Shown here: positions 9,865 through 18,375 of the stretch, in pieces | Numbering within the stretch: the stretch's first letter is position 1 | Layout of the letters: the number at the start of each line of letters is the position of its first letter | Assembly: GCF_014203395.1 (NCBI RefSeq) | Contig: NZ_JACHIW010000001.1 | Coordinates: 1,550,001 to 1,614,000, forward strand | Source: Saccharopolyspora phatthalungensis | GTDB lineage: Bacteria > Actinomycetota > Actinomycetes > Mycobacteriales > Pseudonocardiaceae | Length of the DNA: 64,000 bases | Direction of reading: 5' to 3' | Notes under the pieces: model-generated | Databases searched by the model: none | What the model was told of the DNA's origin: nothing | What the model saw: the letters and a program-made list of their open reading frames with translations, nothing else | Position numbers and translations under genes: made by a program

Positions 9865-11121
9865 TCAGCGCGTCGGCACCGAGGTGGGCAGGCGGCTGTG
9901 GTTGTGCGAGGACGTTCCCGGCGTCGTCGAGCTGGTCTCGCCGCTGCCGGAACCGCCGCCGATGGAATTGGCCATCACCACGAAGATGACCACGATGACC
10001 ACCAGCGTGATACCGACGAGCACGGGCACGATCCACTTCGCCGAGCCGCCCGACTTGGTCGCGAACGAGGCCGAGCCGGCCGGGCTCGGCGGCCGCAGCC
10101 GCACCGGGTCGTTGCCCGGTGGCGGCAGCGGGCGCGGCGGCTGCTGCTGGTAAGTCGGGTAGCCGGGCGGCCTCGGGGGCGCCTGCGGACCGGGGTGGCC
10201 GGGCGGTCCCGGCGGCGAGTACTGCGCCGGCTGCGGCCCGGACATCGGGCCCACCGGACCTGCCGGCCGGGGCGGCGGGTTCTCCCCGGCGGCCGGACCG
10301 AGCGCGGACCGGGCCGCGGCGATCAGCTCCTTGCAGGTGTCGAAGCGCCGGTCGGCCTTCTTCGCCATGCCGCGGCGCAGCACCTCGTCGATACCGCTGG
10401 GCAGCACCACCAACGAGGTCGCCGACGGCAGCTCGGCACCCAGGTGACCCTGGATGACTTCCTGCACCTGGCCCCGGAACGGCGCCCGCCCGGTCAGGCA
10501 GGCGAACAGCATGCAGCTCAGCGCGTACAGGTCGGTGCGGCCATCCACCGGCTCGCCGCGCAGGTGCTCGGGGGCCGCGTAGGTCGGTGAGCCGAGGAAG
10601 TCGCCGCTGCTGGTGCGGTGGCCGGTCGCGCCGCGCCTGGTGAGGCCGAAATCCGCCAGGTAGACGTGCTCGTTGGCGGATTCGCGCGAGGTCACCAGCA
10701 CATTGGCGGGCTTCAGGTCGAGGTGCACCAGCCCGCGCTCATGCAGCATGTCCAGCGCCTCGGCGACCTGGGAAAGTAACTCCAGGGTGCGCTTGGGCGA
10801 GATCGGCCCGTCCTTGATCAGGCTGGCCAGGTCGGACCCGTCGACCAACCGCATCGCGATGTAGAGCATGCCGTCGACCTCGCCGAAGTCGTACAGCGGC
10901 ACGATGTTGGCGTGGTCGATGGCGGAGGTGTTGCGCGCCTCGTCGACGAACCGCTCGCGGAACTCGGCGTCGCCGGTGATGTGCTCACCCATGACCTTGA
11001 GCGCGACCTTGCGGCCCAACCGGACATCGGTGGCTCGGTACATCACGCTCATGCCGCCGCGACCGAGCACTCCGTCGATCTTGTAGTGGCCGAGGCGCCG
11101 CCCGGTGAGGTCTTCCGACAC
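9865..11121 (-). CDS. Membrane Ser/Thr protein kinase (PknB-like family)
   Basis: A 418-residue kinase. The catalytic domain spans about residues 11-270: Gly loop GRGGMS (20-25), ATP-binding Lys42, alpha-C Glu61, catalytic loop HLDLKPAN (133-140), DFG (157-159) and APE (183-185). The usual HRD Arg is replaced by Leu (HLD), so this is a non-RD type kinase whose activation loop may not need phosphorylation to order it. A Pro-rich linker (about 285-345) leads to one transmembrane helix (about 362-381) and a short Ser/Thr-rich extracellular tail. There are no PASTA repeats, so the external ligand is unknown. It lies upstream of groEL on the same strand, but the CIRCE region between them indicates separate transcription. 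Confidence 0.92.
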   Translation of the reverse strand: MSEDLTGRRLGHYKIDGVLGRGGMSVMYRATDVRLGRKVALKVMGEHITGDAEFRERFVDEARNTSAIDHANIVPLYDFGEVDGMLYIAMRLVDGSDLASLIKDGPISPKRTLELLSQVAEALDMLHERGLVHLDLKPANVLVTSRESANEHVYLADFGLTRRGATGHRTSSGDFLGSPTYAAPEHLRGEPVDGRTDLYALSCMLFACLTGRAPFRGQVQEVIQGHLGAELPSATSLVVLPSGIDEVLRRGMAKKADRRFDTCKELIAAARSALGPAAGENPPPRPAGPVGPMSGPQPAQYSPPGPPGHPGPQAPPRPPGYPTYQQQPPRPLPPPGNDPVRLRPPSPAGSASFATKSGGSAKWIVPVLVGITLVVIVVIFVVMANSIGGGSGSGETSSTTPGTSSHNHSRLPTSVPTR

Positions 11122-11221
11122 GCGAAGCAGCCTAACGTTTCGCGATCACGCACGTCCTCGGGTTGGCCACACCGTGACGACATCGATCCCGGGCGGCTTG
11201 ACCGGTCGGCCGAACACGCTG

Positions 11222-11252
11222 CGGCCCGGTCCCCGCCAGGGGAACCGGGCCG
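11222..11252 (-). terminator. Terminator hairpin downstream of the cold-shock gene
   Basis: CGGCCCGG then CCCC pair with GGGG and CCGGGCCG around a 4-nt loop. The hairpin starts 17 bp after the cold-shock gene stop on the minus strand. Confidence 0.7.
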
Positions 11253-11268
11253 TGCGCAGAACGAGGCT

Positions 11269-11472
11269 TCAGACCTTGCGGACTCCGTCTGCTTGGGTGC
11301 GGCCGTCACGTCCCGCTTTTACTTCGAATTCCACCCGATCCCCTTCGGAAAGGGTTCGGAAACCAGACATGTTGATCGCGGAGTAATGGACGAACACATC
11401 GGATCCACCGTCCGTTGCGATGAATCCGTAGCCCTTCTCCGAGTTGAACCATTTGACCGTGCCGACCGCCAC
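11269..11472 (-). CDS. Cold-shock protein, CspA family
   Basis: A 67-residue single cold-shock domain. RNP1 is present as KGYGFIA and RNP2 as VFVHYS, with the GTVKWFN start. It binds single-stranded nucleic acid as an RNA chaperone in the cytoplasm. GTG at 11472 is chosen because an AGGAGG sits 7-9 bp upstream and the protein then begins MAVGTVKWF; longer frames upstream are an untranslated leader. About 430 bp of lower-GC, gene-free DNA upstream may contain a long leader, which is common for cold-shock genes. Confidence 0.95.
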   Translation of the reverse strand: MAVGTVKWFNSEKGYGFIATDGGSDVFVHYSAINMSGFRTLSEGDRVEFEVKAGRDGRTQADGVRKV

Positions 11473-11900
11473 GGCGTCCTCCTCATGAAAAAGTGATGCA
11501 CGACGCGCCAAACGTCGCTGGAGCAACGGCCACGCTACCCCAGAAATCAAGCCTCGTCGCGTGTTCGGCAATGCAACTTTTCCGTTAAACACTGGGCCGA
11601 ATGGGTGCTCTTTCCGGCCACGTTCAGTTATCGAAGTAGGGTTGACGGACGCAATTCCCCCGAGTGCAGGAATCCATTTCCGCCCTTGGCGAAATCTACC
11701 TCGTCCTGTTCGATAAGCAACGTCACCCACCCGCGCCACGCATGCGGTCGGCACCGCCGCGGACTCGCACCCCAAAATGCGGTCCAGGAGTTCCGCGCCG
11801 ATGCCGCTTCCTCGGGCATGCGCAAGTCATCCCGCGGCCGTGAACGGCGATCGCCGATTTCGCAGCGTCCGCCACACACACCGCCGCGAGCCTGGGCCAC
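11473..11900. other. Gene-free region upstream of the cold-shock gene
   Basis: No open frame here has convincing codon use or family features. GC content falls locally (for example around 11540-11600), consistent with a promoter and 5' leader for the minus-strand cold-shock gene. I see no recognisable RNA motif. Confidence 0.4.
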
Positions 11901-12584
11901 TCAGGAACGAGCCCCCAGGCCATTGGCCTGCAACCAGCTGACGAGTCCTCGGGGATTGCGGGTCTGGGTCAGCACCTGACCGGGCCCGGCGAAATCGAAC
12001 ACCAGGCCCTCGCCACTCTTGAGCGATTGGGTGATGCCCTGGTTCATCTGCCGCAGCCGGCTCTGCACCGTGTCGGCGTAAGCGACCACGTGGCCGGTGT
12101 CGATCGTGACGTACTCGCCGGGCTGCAACGTCACGACGTCCAGCGCGCCGTAGCAGGTAACCACCACGGGGCCCTGGCCGCCGACGTGGGTCATGAAGCC
12201 GCCTTCACCGCCGAAGAGGTTCTGGAAGCCGCCCCACTGCGTCTCGACCTGCGCGGTGCTCGCGGAGGCGAGCCAGCAGCCCTTGGTCACGCACCAGCCA
12301 ACCCGGCCGTCGAGTTCGAGCACGTTCAGGTCGCCGGGCAGGTTCGGCGCCACGTCCACCCAGCCGCCCTGCTGCGGGGCCGTGTAGGTCGACACGAAGA
12401 ACGACTCGCCGCCGAGCGCGGCGCGTGCCAGCGATTTCAGGAAGCCGCCCTGCGCGCGGGCCTCGACGGTCACGCCGTAGCTGGTGGCCAGCATCGCGCC
12501 GGACTCGACCTGCACGGGCTCACCCGGGGCGAGCAGCAGCCGGGCCACCCCGAACGACGGCGTGTGACGGGTGCGAACCTGCAC
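11901..12584 (-). CDS. AIM24 family protein
   Basis: A 227-residue protein of the AIM24 (DUF124/TRAP-like beta-helix) family, seen from the repeated VQVESGAMLA, GGESFFVSTYTA, GCWLAS, and GEYVTIDTGHVVAY segments. The start is GTG 12584, preceded by AGGAGG at the correct distance. The family's biochemical role is unknown; members are cytoplasmic beta-rich proteins, and the name comes from a yeast mitochondrial factor. It is divergently oriented from moeA, with about 90 bp between the starts. Confidence 0.87.
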   Translation of the reverse strand: MQVRTRHTPSFGVARLLLAPGEPVQVESGAMLATSYGVTVEARAQGGFLKSLARAALGGESFFVSTYTAPQQGGWVDVAPNLPGDLNVLELDGRVGWCVTKGCWLASASTAQVETQWGGFQNLFGGEGGFMTHVGGQGPVVVTCYGALDVVTLQPGEYVTIDTGHVVAYADTVQSRLRQMNQGITQSLKSGEGLVFDFAGPGQVLTQTRNPRGLVSWLQANGLGARS

Positions 12585-12671
12585 GGGGTACCTCCTAGAC
12601 GAGACCGTTGACGAGTCTGCCACGCGATCAGTGCGACGATTTCCACGCCGGTAGGGACAGCGGGGGCACCG

Positions 12672-13916
12672 ATGACCGATGATCTGGGCGTGTCGCACGG
12701 AACCGGAACCCCAGCCCTGACCGCGGTCGCCGACCACCGGTCGAAGATCGCCGCCCTGCTCGCCCCGACCCCAGTACTGGCCAAGCCACTGGCGGACTGC
12801 CTGGGGCTCGCCCTCGCCGAGGATCTGGCCGCACCGATCTCGCTGCCGCCGTTCGACAACTCCGCGATGGACGGCTACGCGGTGCGGTCGGTGGATCTGG
12901 CCGGCGCCACCCCGGAGCAGCCGGTGAAGCTGCCGGTGCACGAGGACATCCCGGCGGGCCGGGTCGACGTGCCGCCGCTGCAGCCCGGTACCGCGCACCG
13001 GATCATGACCGGCGCGCAGGTGCCGCCGGGAGCGGACGCGGTCATCCCGGTGGAACGCACCGACGGCGGTGCCGAGCAGGTGCAGGTGTTCGCATCGGTG
13101 CAGCCGGGAGCGCATGTTCGGCGCGCGGGTGAGGACGTCACGGCCGGTGCCACCGTGCTCGCGGCGGGCACCACGCTGGCGCCTTCGCAACTGGGCGTCG
13201 CGGCCGCCGTCGGAGCCGCGGAGTTGTCGGTGCACCAGCCGGTGCGGGTGCTGGTGCTGTCGACCGGGTCGGAGCTGGTGGCGCCCGGAACCGCCCTGCA
13301 GCCCGGGCAGATCTACGAGTCCAACGGCTTGATGCTGGCCGCTGCGGTGCGCGAGGCCGGTGGCGAAGCCACCTTGCTGCGATTCGTGCCGGACGACGTC
13401 GATGCCTTCCACGCCGCGCTCGCCCCGCACCTGAACTCCACCGATCTGCTGATCACCTCCGGCGGCGTCAGCGCGGGGGCCTACGAGGTCGTCAAGGACG
13501 CACTGACGGGAACCGGCGTCGAGTTCACCAAGGTCGCGATGCAGCCGGGGATGCCACAGGGCTGCGGCCGGTACCGCGACGGCGTCGCCGTGGTGACCCT
13601 GCCGGGCAACCCGGTCAGCGCGATGGTCTCGTTCGAGGTCTTCGTGCGGCCCGCGCTGCGCGCCGCCGCTGGGCATAGGGCGACCCGCCGCCCGATGCGG
13701 CAAGCGACGCTTATCGAGCCACTGTCCGCCCCGGCCGGCAAGCGCCAGTACCGCAGGGGCCTGTTCGACGAGGCCACCGGCACCGTCGCGTTACAGGGCG
13801 CCCCCGGCTCGCACCTGCTGGCCGGCCTGGCCAAGGCGAACTGCCTGCTGGAGGTCCGCGAAGACGTCACCGAACTCGCCGCCGGAGCCACAGTGGACGT
13901 GATGCTGCTGGATTAA
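12672..13916 (+). CDS. moeA: Molybdopterin molybdotransferase MoeA
   Basis: A 414-residue MoeA, which inserts molybdate into adenylylated molybdopterin. The characteristic blocks are PLPxFDNSAMDGYAV (here LPPFDNSAMDGYAV), GRIMTGAQVPPGAD-like IMTGAQVPPGAD, VLSTGSELV, the SGGVSAGAYE motif and LPGNPVSAMVSFE. Length is normal and the ATG at 12672 is the natural start. In M. tuberculosis, moeA2 sits beside psd and pssA in the same order, and this gene precedes the psd-pssA pair by about 2.7 kb with one inserted membrane-protein gene. No other molybdenum cofactor genes are in the window. Confidence 0.95.
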   Translation: MTDDLGVSHGTGTPALTAVADHRSKIAALLAPTPVLAKPLADCLGLALAEDLAAPISLPPFDNSAMDGYAVRSVDLAGATPEQPVKLPVHEDIPAGRVDVPPLQPGTAHRIMTGAQVPPGADAVIPVERTDGGAEQVQVFASVQPGAHVRRAGEDVTAGATVLAAGTTLAPSQLGVAAAVGAAELSVHQPVRVLVLSTGSELVAPGTALQPGQIYESNGLMLAAAVREAGGEATLLRFVPDDVDAFHAALAPHLNSTDLLITSGGVSAGAYEVVKDALTGTGVEFTKVAMQPGMPQGCGRYRDGVAVVTLPGNPVSAMVSFEVFVRPALRAAAGHRATRRPMRQATLIEPLSAPAGKRQYRRGLFDEATGTVALQGAPGSHLLAGLAKANCLLEVREDVTELAAGATVDVMLLD

Positions 13917-14087
13917 GGTCCGCCGAGAACCGCGAGGTCCGATGGGCTCGACCACACCCGGCGCCGGGCGCGCGGCATGGCCGCGACCACCCGCCGCAGC
14001 GGGCCCGGAAGATCGTCTTGTTGACGGTTCAGATGCCGTCACCAAGCCTGCACCACCGTTCCGACCAACCCCCCGGAGTTCTACACC

Positions 14088-16055
14088 GTGCGTGGCCCCT
14101 GGCGCGCCGCCCTGGCGCTGGCGTTGCACATAGGCTTCTTCATCGCGCCGATCGCGCTGGTCCTCGGACTGCTCGCGATCGCGGCGTTCACCTTCCGATA
14201 CGACCAAGGCAGCGGGTTGAAGGCCGCGCTGGCGGCAGTCGTGGTCGGCGCACTGTTCGCGATCGGGTTACGCGCCGTGCTGCGCACCCGGATCCGGCCG
14301 CGCGGCGTCGGGCTGGACCACGACGAACAGCCGCGGCTGTGGCGCATGGTGGAGTCGATCGCCGCCGATGCCGATGCCCCGGCGCCGCACCAAATCCGCA
14401 TCACTTCCGAGCCGAACGCGGCCATCCGCGAGGACACCGCGCTGCTCGGCCTGCGGACCCGCACTCGCTACCTGGAGCTCGGGCTGCCGTTGCTGGCCGC
14501 GCTCAACGTCAGCGAGCTGCGGGCCGTCGTGGCGCACAAGCTAGGCCGCCTGACCGGTCGCAACCGGTTGATCGCGACGGCATACCGCGCGTCGGCGAGC
14601 GTCGAACGCACCGTCTCCCGCCTCACCGGCGGCCCCGTCAAATGCCTGTTCACCGGCTACGCCCGGCTGTTCACCGCGATAGCGGCCACCACCGGCCATG
14701 ACCTGGAGTTCGCCGCCGACGCCATCGCGGTCCGGGAGGCCGGCAACCGCGCGGCCGTCACCGCCCTGCGCAAGGCGATCGCCATCGAGATCGGGTGGCA
14801 GGAGTACGCCGACCAGTACCTCAGCATGGCCAAGGCGGTCGGCCACGCGCCGGACGTGCTGCTGGGATTCCGCTCCTTCATGGAGCACCCGGTGCGCAAA
14901 CCGCAGCTCGCCGAACGGGTCAAGCGGACCATCGCCGAGCAGCAGGACGGCAGCCGCACGCACCCGCCCGCGCGCGTGCGCATCGATGCGATGAAGCGCA
15001 TCAAGGGCGCCCAAGGCGACCTCGACGAGCGGCCCGCGTTCGCCATGCTGCGCAACCCGCGCAAGAGCGTGCCTCTGCTCGAAGACCGCCTGATGATCGA
15101 CGGCCTCAAGCGTCGGTTGGGGTGGCCGGAGTTGGCGCGGCTGGCGGGCGCCGCGCACGTCGCTGAGCGAGCCGCGCTGCTGAGTTCGGCCGCGGCACAA
15201 AGCGGGCTGCCGGTGGAGCCGACGATCCTCAGCATCCTGCCCGCCATCCACCGCGGCGAGGGCCACGACCTGGTCAACCCGGTGCTCAACCCAGGCCTGT
15301 CCCCGGAACGCATCGAGCAGGCCGCCGTCGACACCTTGACCGACCTGCTCGGCTGCGCGGTGGTGGACGCCCTGATCTGCGCCCGGCGGGCGCACCACGA
15401 GCTGGACTGGGGCGGCCCGTCGACGGTGCGGCTGGCCAATGGGCACCCGCTGGACCCGGACCGGCTGGTCCGGCCGGCGGTGGCCGATCCCCGGCTGATC
15501 CCGGGACTGCACCGGACCCTGGTCGAACTCGGCGTGCCGCTGACCCACGCCCGCCGCCCCGCCGCGGAACCCGAGCCCGCGCTGGCCGGGATCGTCAGCC
15601 CGGTGCAGTGTCCCGGCGGCAACTACGACCTGCTGGTCACCGATCGCGGCCTGGTGCTGCTGCCCAGCTCGGCCAGCACCACCAAACGGCTGCTGGCCGG
15701 CACCCTCGCCCGGTTCCGCAAGGCCGAGCAGGAACAGCTCGCCGAGCTGGCCGCGACGCCGATCGGCGAACTCCGGGAGCGACCCGGCGCGCAGTGGGTG
15801 GACAGCCGGGACGTGGCCAGCGCCCTGCTGGACCAGGACCGCGGGGGCTGGTCGCTGTCGCTGGAGCTGTACCTGGACGAGTACGCGGTGTCGGAGCTGG
15901 ATGACACGATCGTGCTGGGCGGTGAGGACGGCAGCTGCGAGCTGGTGCTGCGCAGCACGGCCGACGGCGTGGAACACGGCGATCCGTACCGCGGCCTGGG
16001 CGAGCTGATGGGAGCCCGGATGAATTTGGACGATCCCACTAGCGCGAACGAGTGA
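14088..16055 (+). CDS. M48 peptidase-like membrane protein with degraded active site
   Basis: A 655-residue protein starting at GTG 14088. Two N-terminal transmembrane helices (about residues 8-35 and 45-65) are followed by an M48/HtpX-like fold. The zinc motif HExxH expected for M48 metalloproteases is replaced by HKLGR at residues 150-154, losing both the catalytic Glu and the second His. The third-ligand motif ExxxD is still present as EFAAD (207-211). It is therefore very likely a pseudo-peptidase. Residues about 300-655 form a long soluble region without a motif I recognise. Gene length is intact and codon use is normal, so it looks maintained rather than decaying. Similar proteins occur widely in actinomycetes; the function is unknown. 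Confidence 0.75.
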   Translation: MRGPWRAALALALHIGFFIAPIALVLGLLAIAAFTFRYDQGSGLKAALAAVVVGALFAIGLRAVLRTRIRPRGVGLDHDEQPRLWRMVESIAADADAPAPHQIRITSEPNAAIREDTALLGLRTRTRYLELGLPLLAALNVSELRAVVAHKLGRLTGRNRLIATAYRASASVERTVSRLTGGPVKCLFTGYARLFTAIAATTGHDLEFAADAIAVREAGNRAAVTALRKAIAIEIGWQEYADQYLSMAKAVGHAPDVLLGFRSFMEHPVRKPQLAERVKRTIAEQQDGSRTHPPARVRIDAMKRIKGAQGDLDERPAFAMLRNPRKSVPLLEDRLMIDGLKRRLGWPELARLAGAAHVAERAALLSSAAAQSGLPVEPTILSILPAIHRGEGHDLVNPVLNPGLSPERIEQAAVDTLTDLLGCAVVDALICARRAHHELDWGGPSTVRLANGHPLDPDRLVRPAVADPRLIPGLHRTLVELGVPLTHARRPAAEPEPALAGIVSPVQCPGGNYDLLVTDRGLVLLPSSASTTKRLLAGTLARFRKAEQEQLAELAATPIGELRERPGAQWVDSRDVASALLDQDRGGWSLSLELYLDEYAVSELDDTIVLGGEDGSCELVLRSTADGVEHGDPYRGLGELMGARMNLDDPTSANE

Positions 16056-16097
16056 GAAAGCATCGAGACCCGATAACGCTAAGTAATGCAACGGCTG

Positions 16098-16131
16098 GCT
16101 AATGTACTCCATTAGCGGCTACGGGTTTTTT
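16098..16131 (+). terminator. Hairpin with T-run after the M48-like gene
   Basis: GCTAATG (16098-16104), 5-nt loop, CATTAGC (16110-16116), then nine bases and TTTTTT (16126-16131). It is 43 bp after the stop of the M48-like gene. The gap before the T-run makes it a weaker candidate. Confidence 0.5.
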
Positions 16132-16274
16132 GTGAACTCAATTACACTCGAAACCACGTAACGAATCGTCGATCAACTACGTCTCTCAGACGTCCGCATT
16201 TCCCACTCCTGCTTGCCAGTGGGGCGGACATGCCGAGGACCGTGTGCCGTCGGGGGGTGCACGGACCCGCATGA

Positions 16275-16320
16275 GGGGCCGTTCGGCGTCTACGGGGAGA
16301 CGCCGAACGGTCCCCGTTTT
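16275..16320 (+). terminator. Strong intrinsic terminator
   Basis: GGGGCCGTTCGGCGTCT pairs with AGACGCCGAACGGTCCCC with one bulged base and a 6-nt loop, followed directly by GTTTT. No annotated plus-strand gene ends close to it (the nearest stop is 220 bp upstream), so it may end an unannotated small RNA. Confidence 0.75.
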
Positions 16321-16617
16321 ATGGCCCGTCGATCCGGGCGCCGTCTCGGTTCTCGTCGGATGCGCCTGGCGTCTTGAGCGGTCCGCCGCGCGTTCACGCA
16401 AACGGGTGACATGATCGCCGCGCTGGCGGGTACCATCCGGGAATCGAATCAATGCAGGTCAGCAGGGCTGTTCTTGATCAACTACGCCCCTGGCGTCGGT
16501 TGACCCGAGGCGTCCGCGATGCTGTACCGACGACGGCACCGGTCGGCATCCCGTCCCCCCGGGAATCCGACCACATCCGCCGCACCATGACCGCCGACGC
16601 AGGGGCGTAACACGTCG

Positions 16618-17340
16618 ATGAGCACCGCGAAAGAACCGAAGAAGAATCCGCTGGCGCACCTCGCGACGCTGGCCCGGAACACCATCCCGCCGATGCACCC
16701 GGCAGGCCGCCCGTTCGTCCTCGGCGCCGCCATCGCGACCCTCCTGCTGCGCCGCTTCTGGCGCCCGGCAGGCGTGCTCGGCGGCATCGTCACCGCCTGG
16801 TGCGCGTGGTTCTTCCGCGAACCCGAGCGCACCACGCCCAGCCGCGAGGGCCTCGCCGTCGCCCCCGCCGACGGCACGATCTCACACATCGAGCCCGCGG
16901 TGCCGCCGGCCGAGCTGGGTCTCGGCGACGCGCCGATGACCCGCATCAGCGCGTTCCTGACGATCTTCGACGTGCACGTCCAGCGGATCCCGCTGAGCGG
17001 CAAGATCGAGACCATCGCCTACCGGCCGGGCAAATTCCTTTCCGCGGACCTGGACAAGGCCAGCGAGGACAACGAGCGCAACTCGATGGTCATCCGCACC
17101 GACGACGGCACCCAGGTCGCCGTGGTGCAGATCGCCGGGCTCGTGGCGCGGCGCATCGTCTGCTCCGTCTCCGAAGGGGACGTGCTGCGGGCCGGCAGCA
17201 CCTACGGCCTGATCCGGTTCGGCTCCCGGGTTGATCTCTACGTGCCGACTGGCAGCCGGATCCTGGTCGAGCCCGGCCAGCGCACCATCGGCGGGGAAAC
17301 CGCCCTAGCCGAGTTGCCGCAGGGGAAGCGCACCTCATGA
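16618..17340 (+). CDS. psd: Phosphatidylserine decarboxylase (archaeal-type, PSD-A)
   Basis: A 240-residue proenzyme that converts phosphatidylserine to phosphatidylethanolamine. The short length is that of the PSD-A class. An N-terminal hydrophobic segment (about residues 33-62) anchors it to the membrane. The conserved APADGTI and FDVHVQRIP motifs are present, and the self-cleavage site is Gly202-Ser203 in RFGSR, where Ser becomes the pyruvoyl group. The stop overlaps the start of pssA (ATGA), so the two are translationally coupled: PssA makes the substrate of Psd. The start at 16618 has no strong ribosome-binding site but gives the usual N-terminus. Confidence 0.95.
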   Translation: MSTAKEPKKNPLAHLATLARNTIPPMHPAGRPFVLGAAIATLLLRRFWRPAGVLGGIVTAWCAWFFREPERTTPSREGLAVAPADGTISHIEPAVPPAELGLGDAPMTRISAFLTIFDVHVQRIPLSGKIETIAYRPGKFLSADLDKASEDNERNSMVIRTDDGTQVAVVQIAGLVARRIVCSVSEGDVLRAGSTYGLIRFGSRVDLYVPTGSRILVEPGQRTIGGETALAELPQGKRTS

Positions 17341-18290
17341 GCGTGCGCACCACCCCCGGCGTCCGGCTGCTGCCCAACGCGATCACCGTGCTGGCGATGT
17401 GCGCCGGACTGTCCGCGGTCCAGTTCGCGCTCAACGCCCAGCTCTACGGCGCGATCGCGGCGGTCGCGGTCGCGGCCGTGCTCGACGGCCTCGACGGGCG
17501 GATCGCCCGGCTGCTCGACGCCACCTCCAAGATGGGCGCCGAACTCGACTCGCTGTCCGACGCGATGTCCTTCGGCGTGGCCCCGGCGTTGACGCTGTAT
17601 GCGTGGCAGTTGCAGGACAACCGGGCCGGCTGGGTGGTCGCGCTGATCTTCGCGGTGTGCATGGTGCTGCGCCTGGCGCGGTTCAACACGCTGCTCGACG
17701 ACACCGAACAACCTCTGTATGCCAAGGAGTTCTTCGTCGGGGTGCCCGCCCCGGCGGCGGGGCTGCTCGCCCTGCTGCCGCTGGTCCTGACCGCGCACTT
17801 CGGCCACCCGGGCTGGTGGGCGAACCAGAACGCGGTGATGGTGTGGATGGTGCTGATCGCGGCGCTGGCCGTCAGCCGAGTGCCCACGCTGTCCCTGAAG
17901 ACCGTCAAGGTGCCGCCGAAGGCCGCCGCACCGCTGCTGGTGCTGGTCGCGCTGCTGGCCGCGGGGGTCATCATGTTCCCGCTGATCTCGCTGGCCATCG
18001 TCTTGGTGATCTACCTGCTGCACATTCCCTACGCGGTCTACCGGCACAACTGGCTGGCCAAGCACCCGGAGGCGTGGGGAGCGCCGCCACGGGAGCGGCG
18101 CGCGATCCGGCGGCGCACCCAGCGTCGCCTCGGCCTGCGCCCGCCCCTGCGACGCCGCGTGGCGGGTGCCGCACGGCGCGTGCGGCTGTCCCGGCGCTAC
18201 AGCCACCCGGACGGCCTGCGGCGCAGCTGGCGGCGGCTGGAGCTGCGGCGCAGCCGGAACGGCAGCCGGAACGACGGCGCACCGCGTTAA
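17337..18290 (+). CDS. pssA: CDP-diacylglycerol-serine O-phosphatidyltransferase
   Basis: A 317-residue integral membrane enzyme making phosphatidylserine from CDP-diacylglycerol and serine. The CDP-alcohol phosphatidyltransferase signature DG(x)2AR(x)8G(x)3D(x)3D is present, starting at about Asp50 (DGLDGRIAR...). Several transmembrane helices follow up to about residue 235. The last 80 residues are an unusual Arg-rich cytoplasmic tail with many short basic blocks. It overlaps psd by four bases. A 46-bp palindromic element begins two bases after the stop, and the tandem AAA ATPase gene follows 86 bp later. Confidence 0.95.
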   Translation: MSVRTTPGVRLLPNAITVLAMCAGLSAVQFALNAQLYGAIAAVAVAAVLDGLDGRIARLLDATSKMGAELDSLSDAMSFGVAPALTLYAWQLQDNRAGWVVALIFAVCMVLRLARFNTLLDDTEQPLYAKEFFVGVPAPAAGLLALLPLVLTAHFGHPGWWANQNAVMVWMVLIAALAVSRVPTLSLKTVKVPPKAAAPLLVLVALLAAGVIMFPLISLAIVLVIYLLHIPYAVYRHNWLAKHPEAWGAPPRERRAIRRRTQRRLGLRPPLRRRVAGAARRVRLSRRYSHPDGLRRSWRRLELRRSRNGSRNDGAPR

Positions 18291-18291
18291 C

Positions 18292-18337
18292 GGCGTTTTC
18301 AAGGGAAATCAACCCGCCGCTTTCCCTTGAAATCACC
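18292..18337. repeat. 46-bp nested palindrome, copy 2 (REPIN-like)
   Basis: Left arm GGCGTTTTCAAGGGAAATC, 8-bp centre, right arm GCTTTCCCTTGAAATCACC. It lies between the pssA stop and the start of the co-directional AAA ATPase gene. Confidence 0.85.
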
Positions 18338-18375
18338 CACCTCACGATGGGCCCCACCACGGTTAAGCTCGCGGC

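Larger units (their letters stand above)
16056..16617. other. Intergenic region with two hairpins
   Basis: There is no credible protein gene. It contains a hairpin plus T-run (16098-16131) just after the M48-like gene and a second, much longer terminator (16275-16320). The 140 bp between them could encode a small transcript ending at the second terminator; no known RNA family is recognised. Confidence 0.45.
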
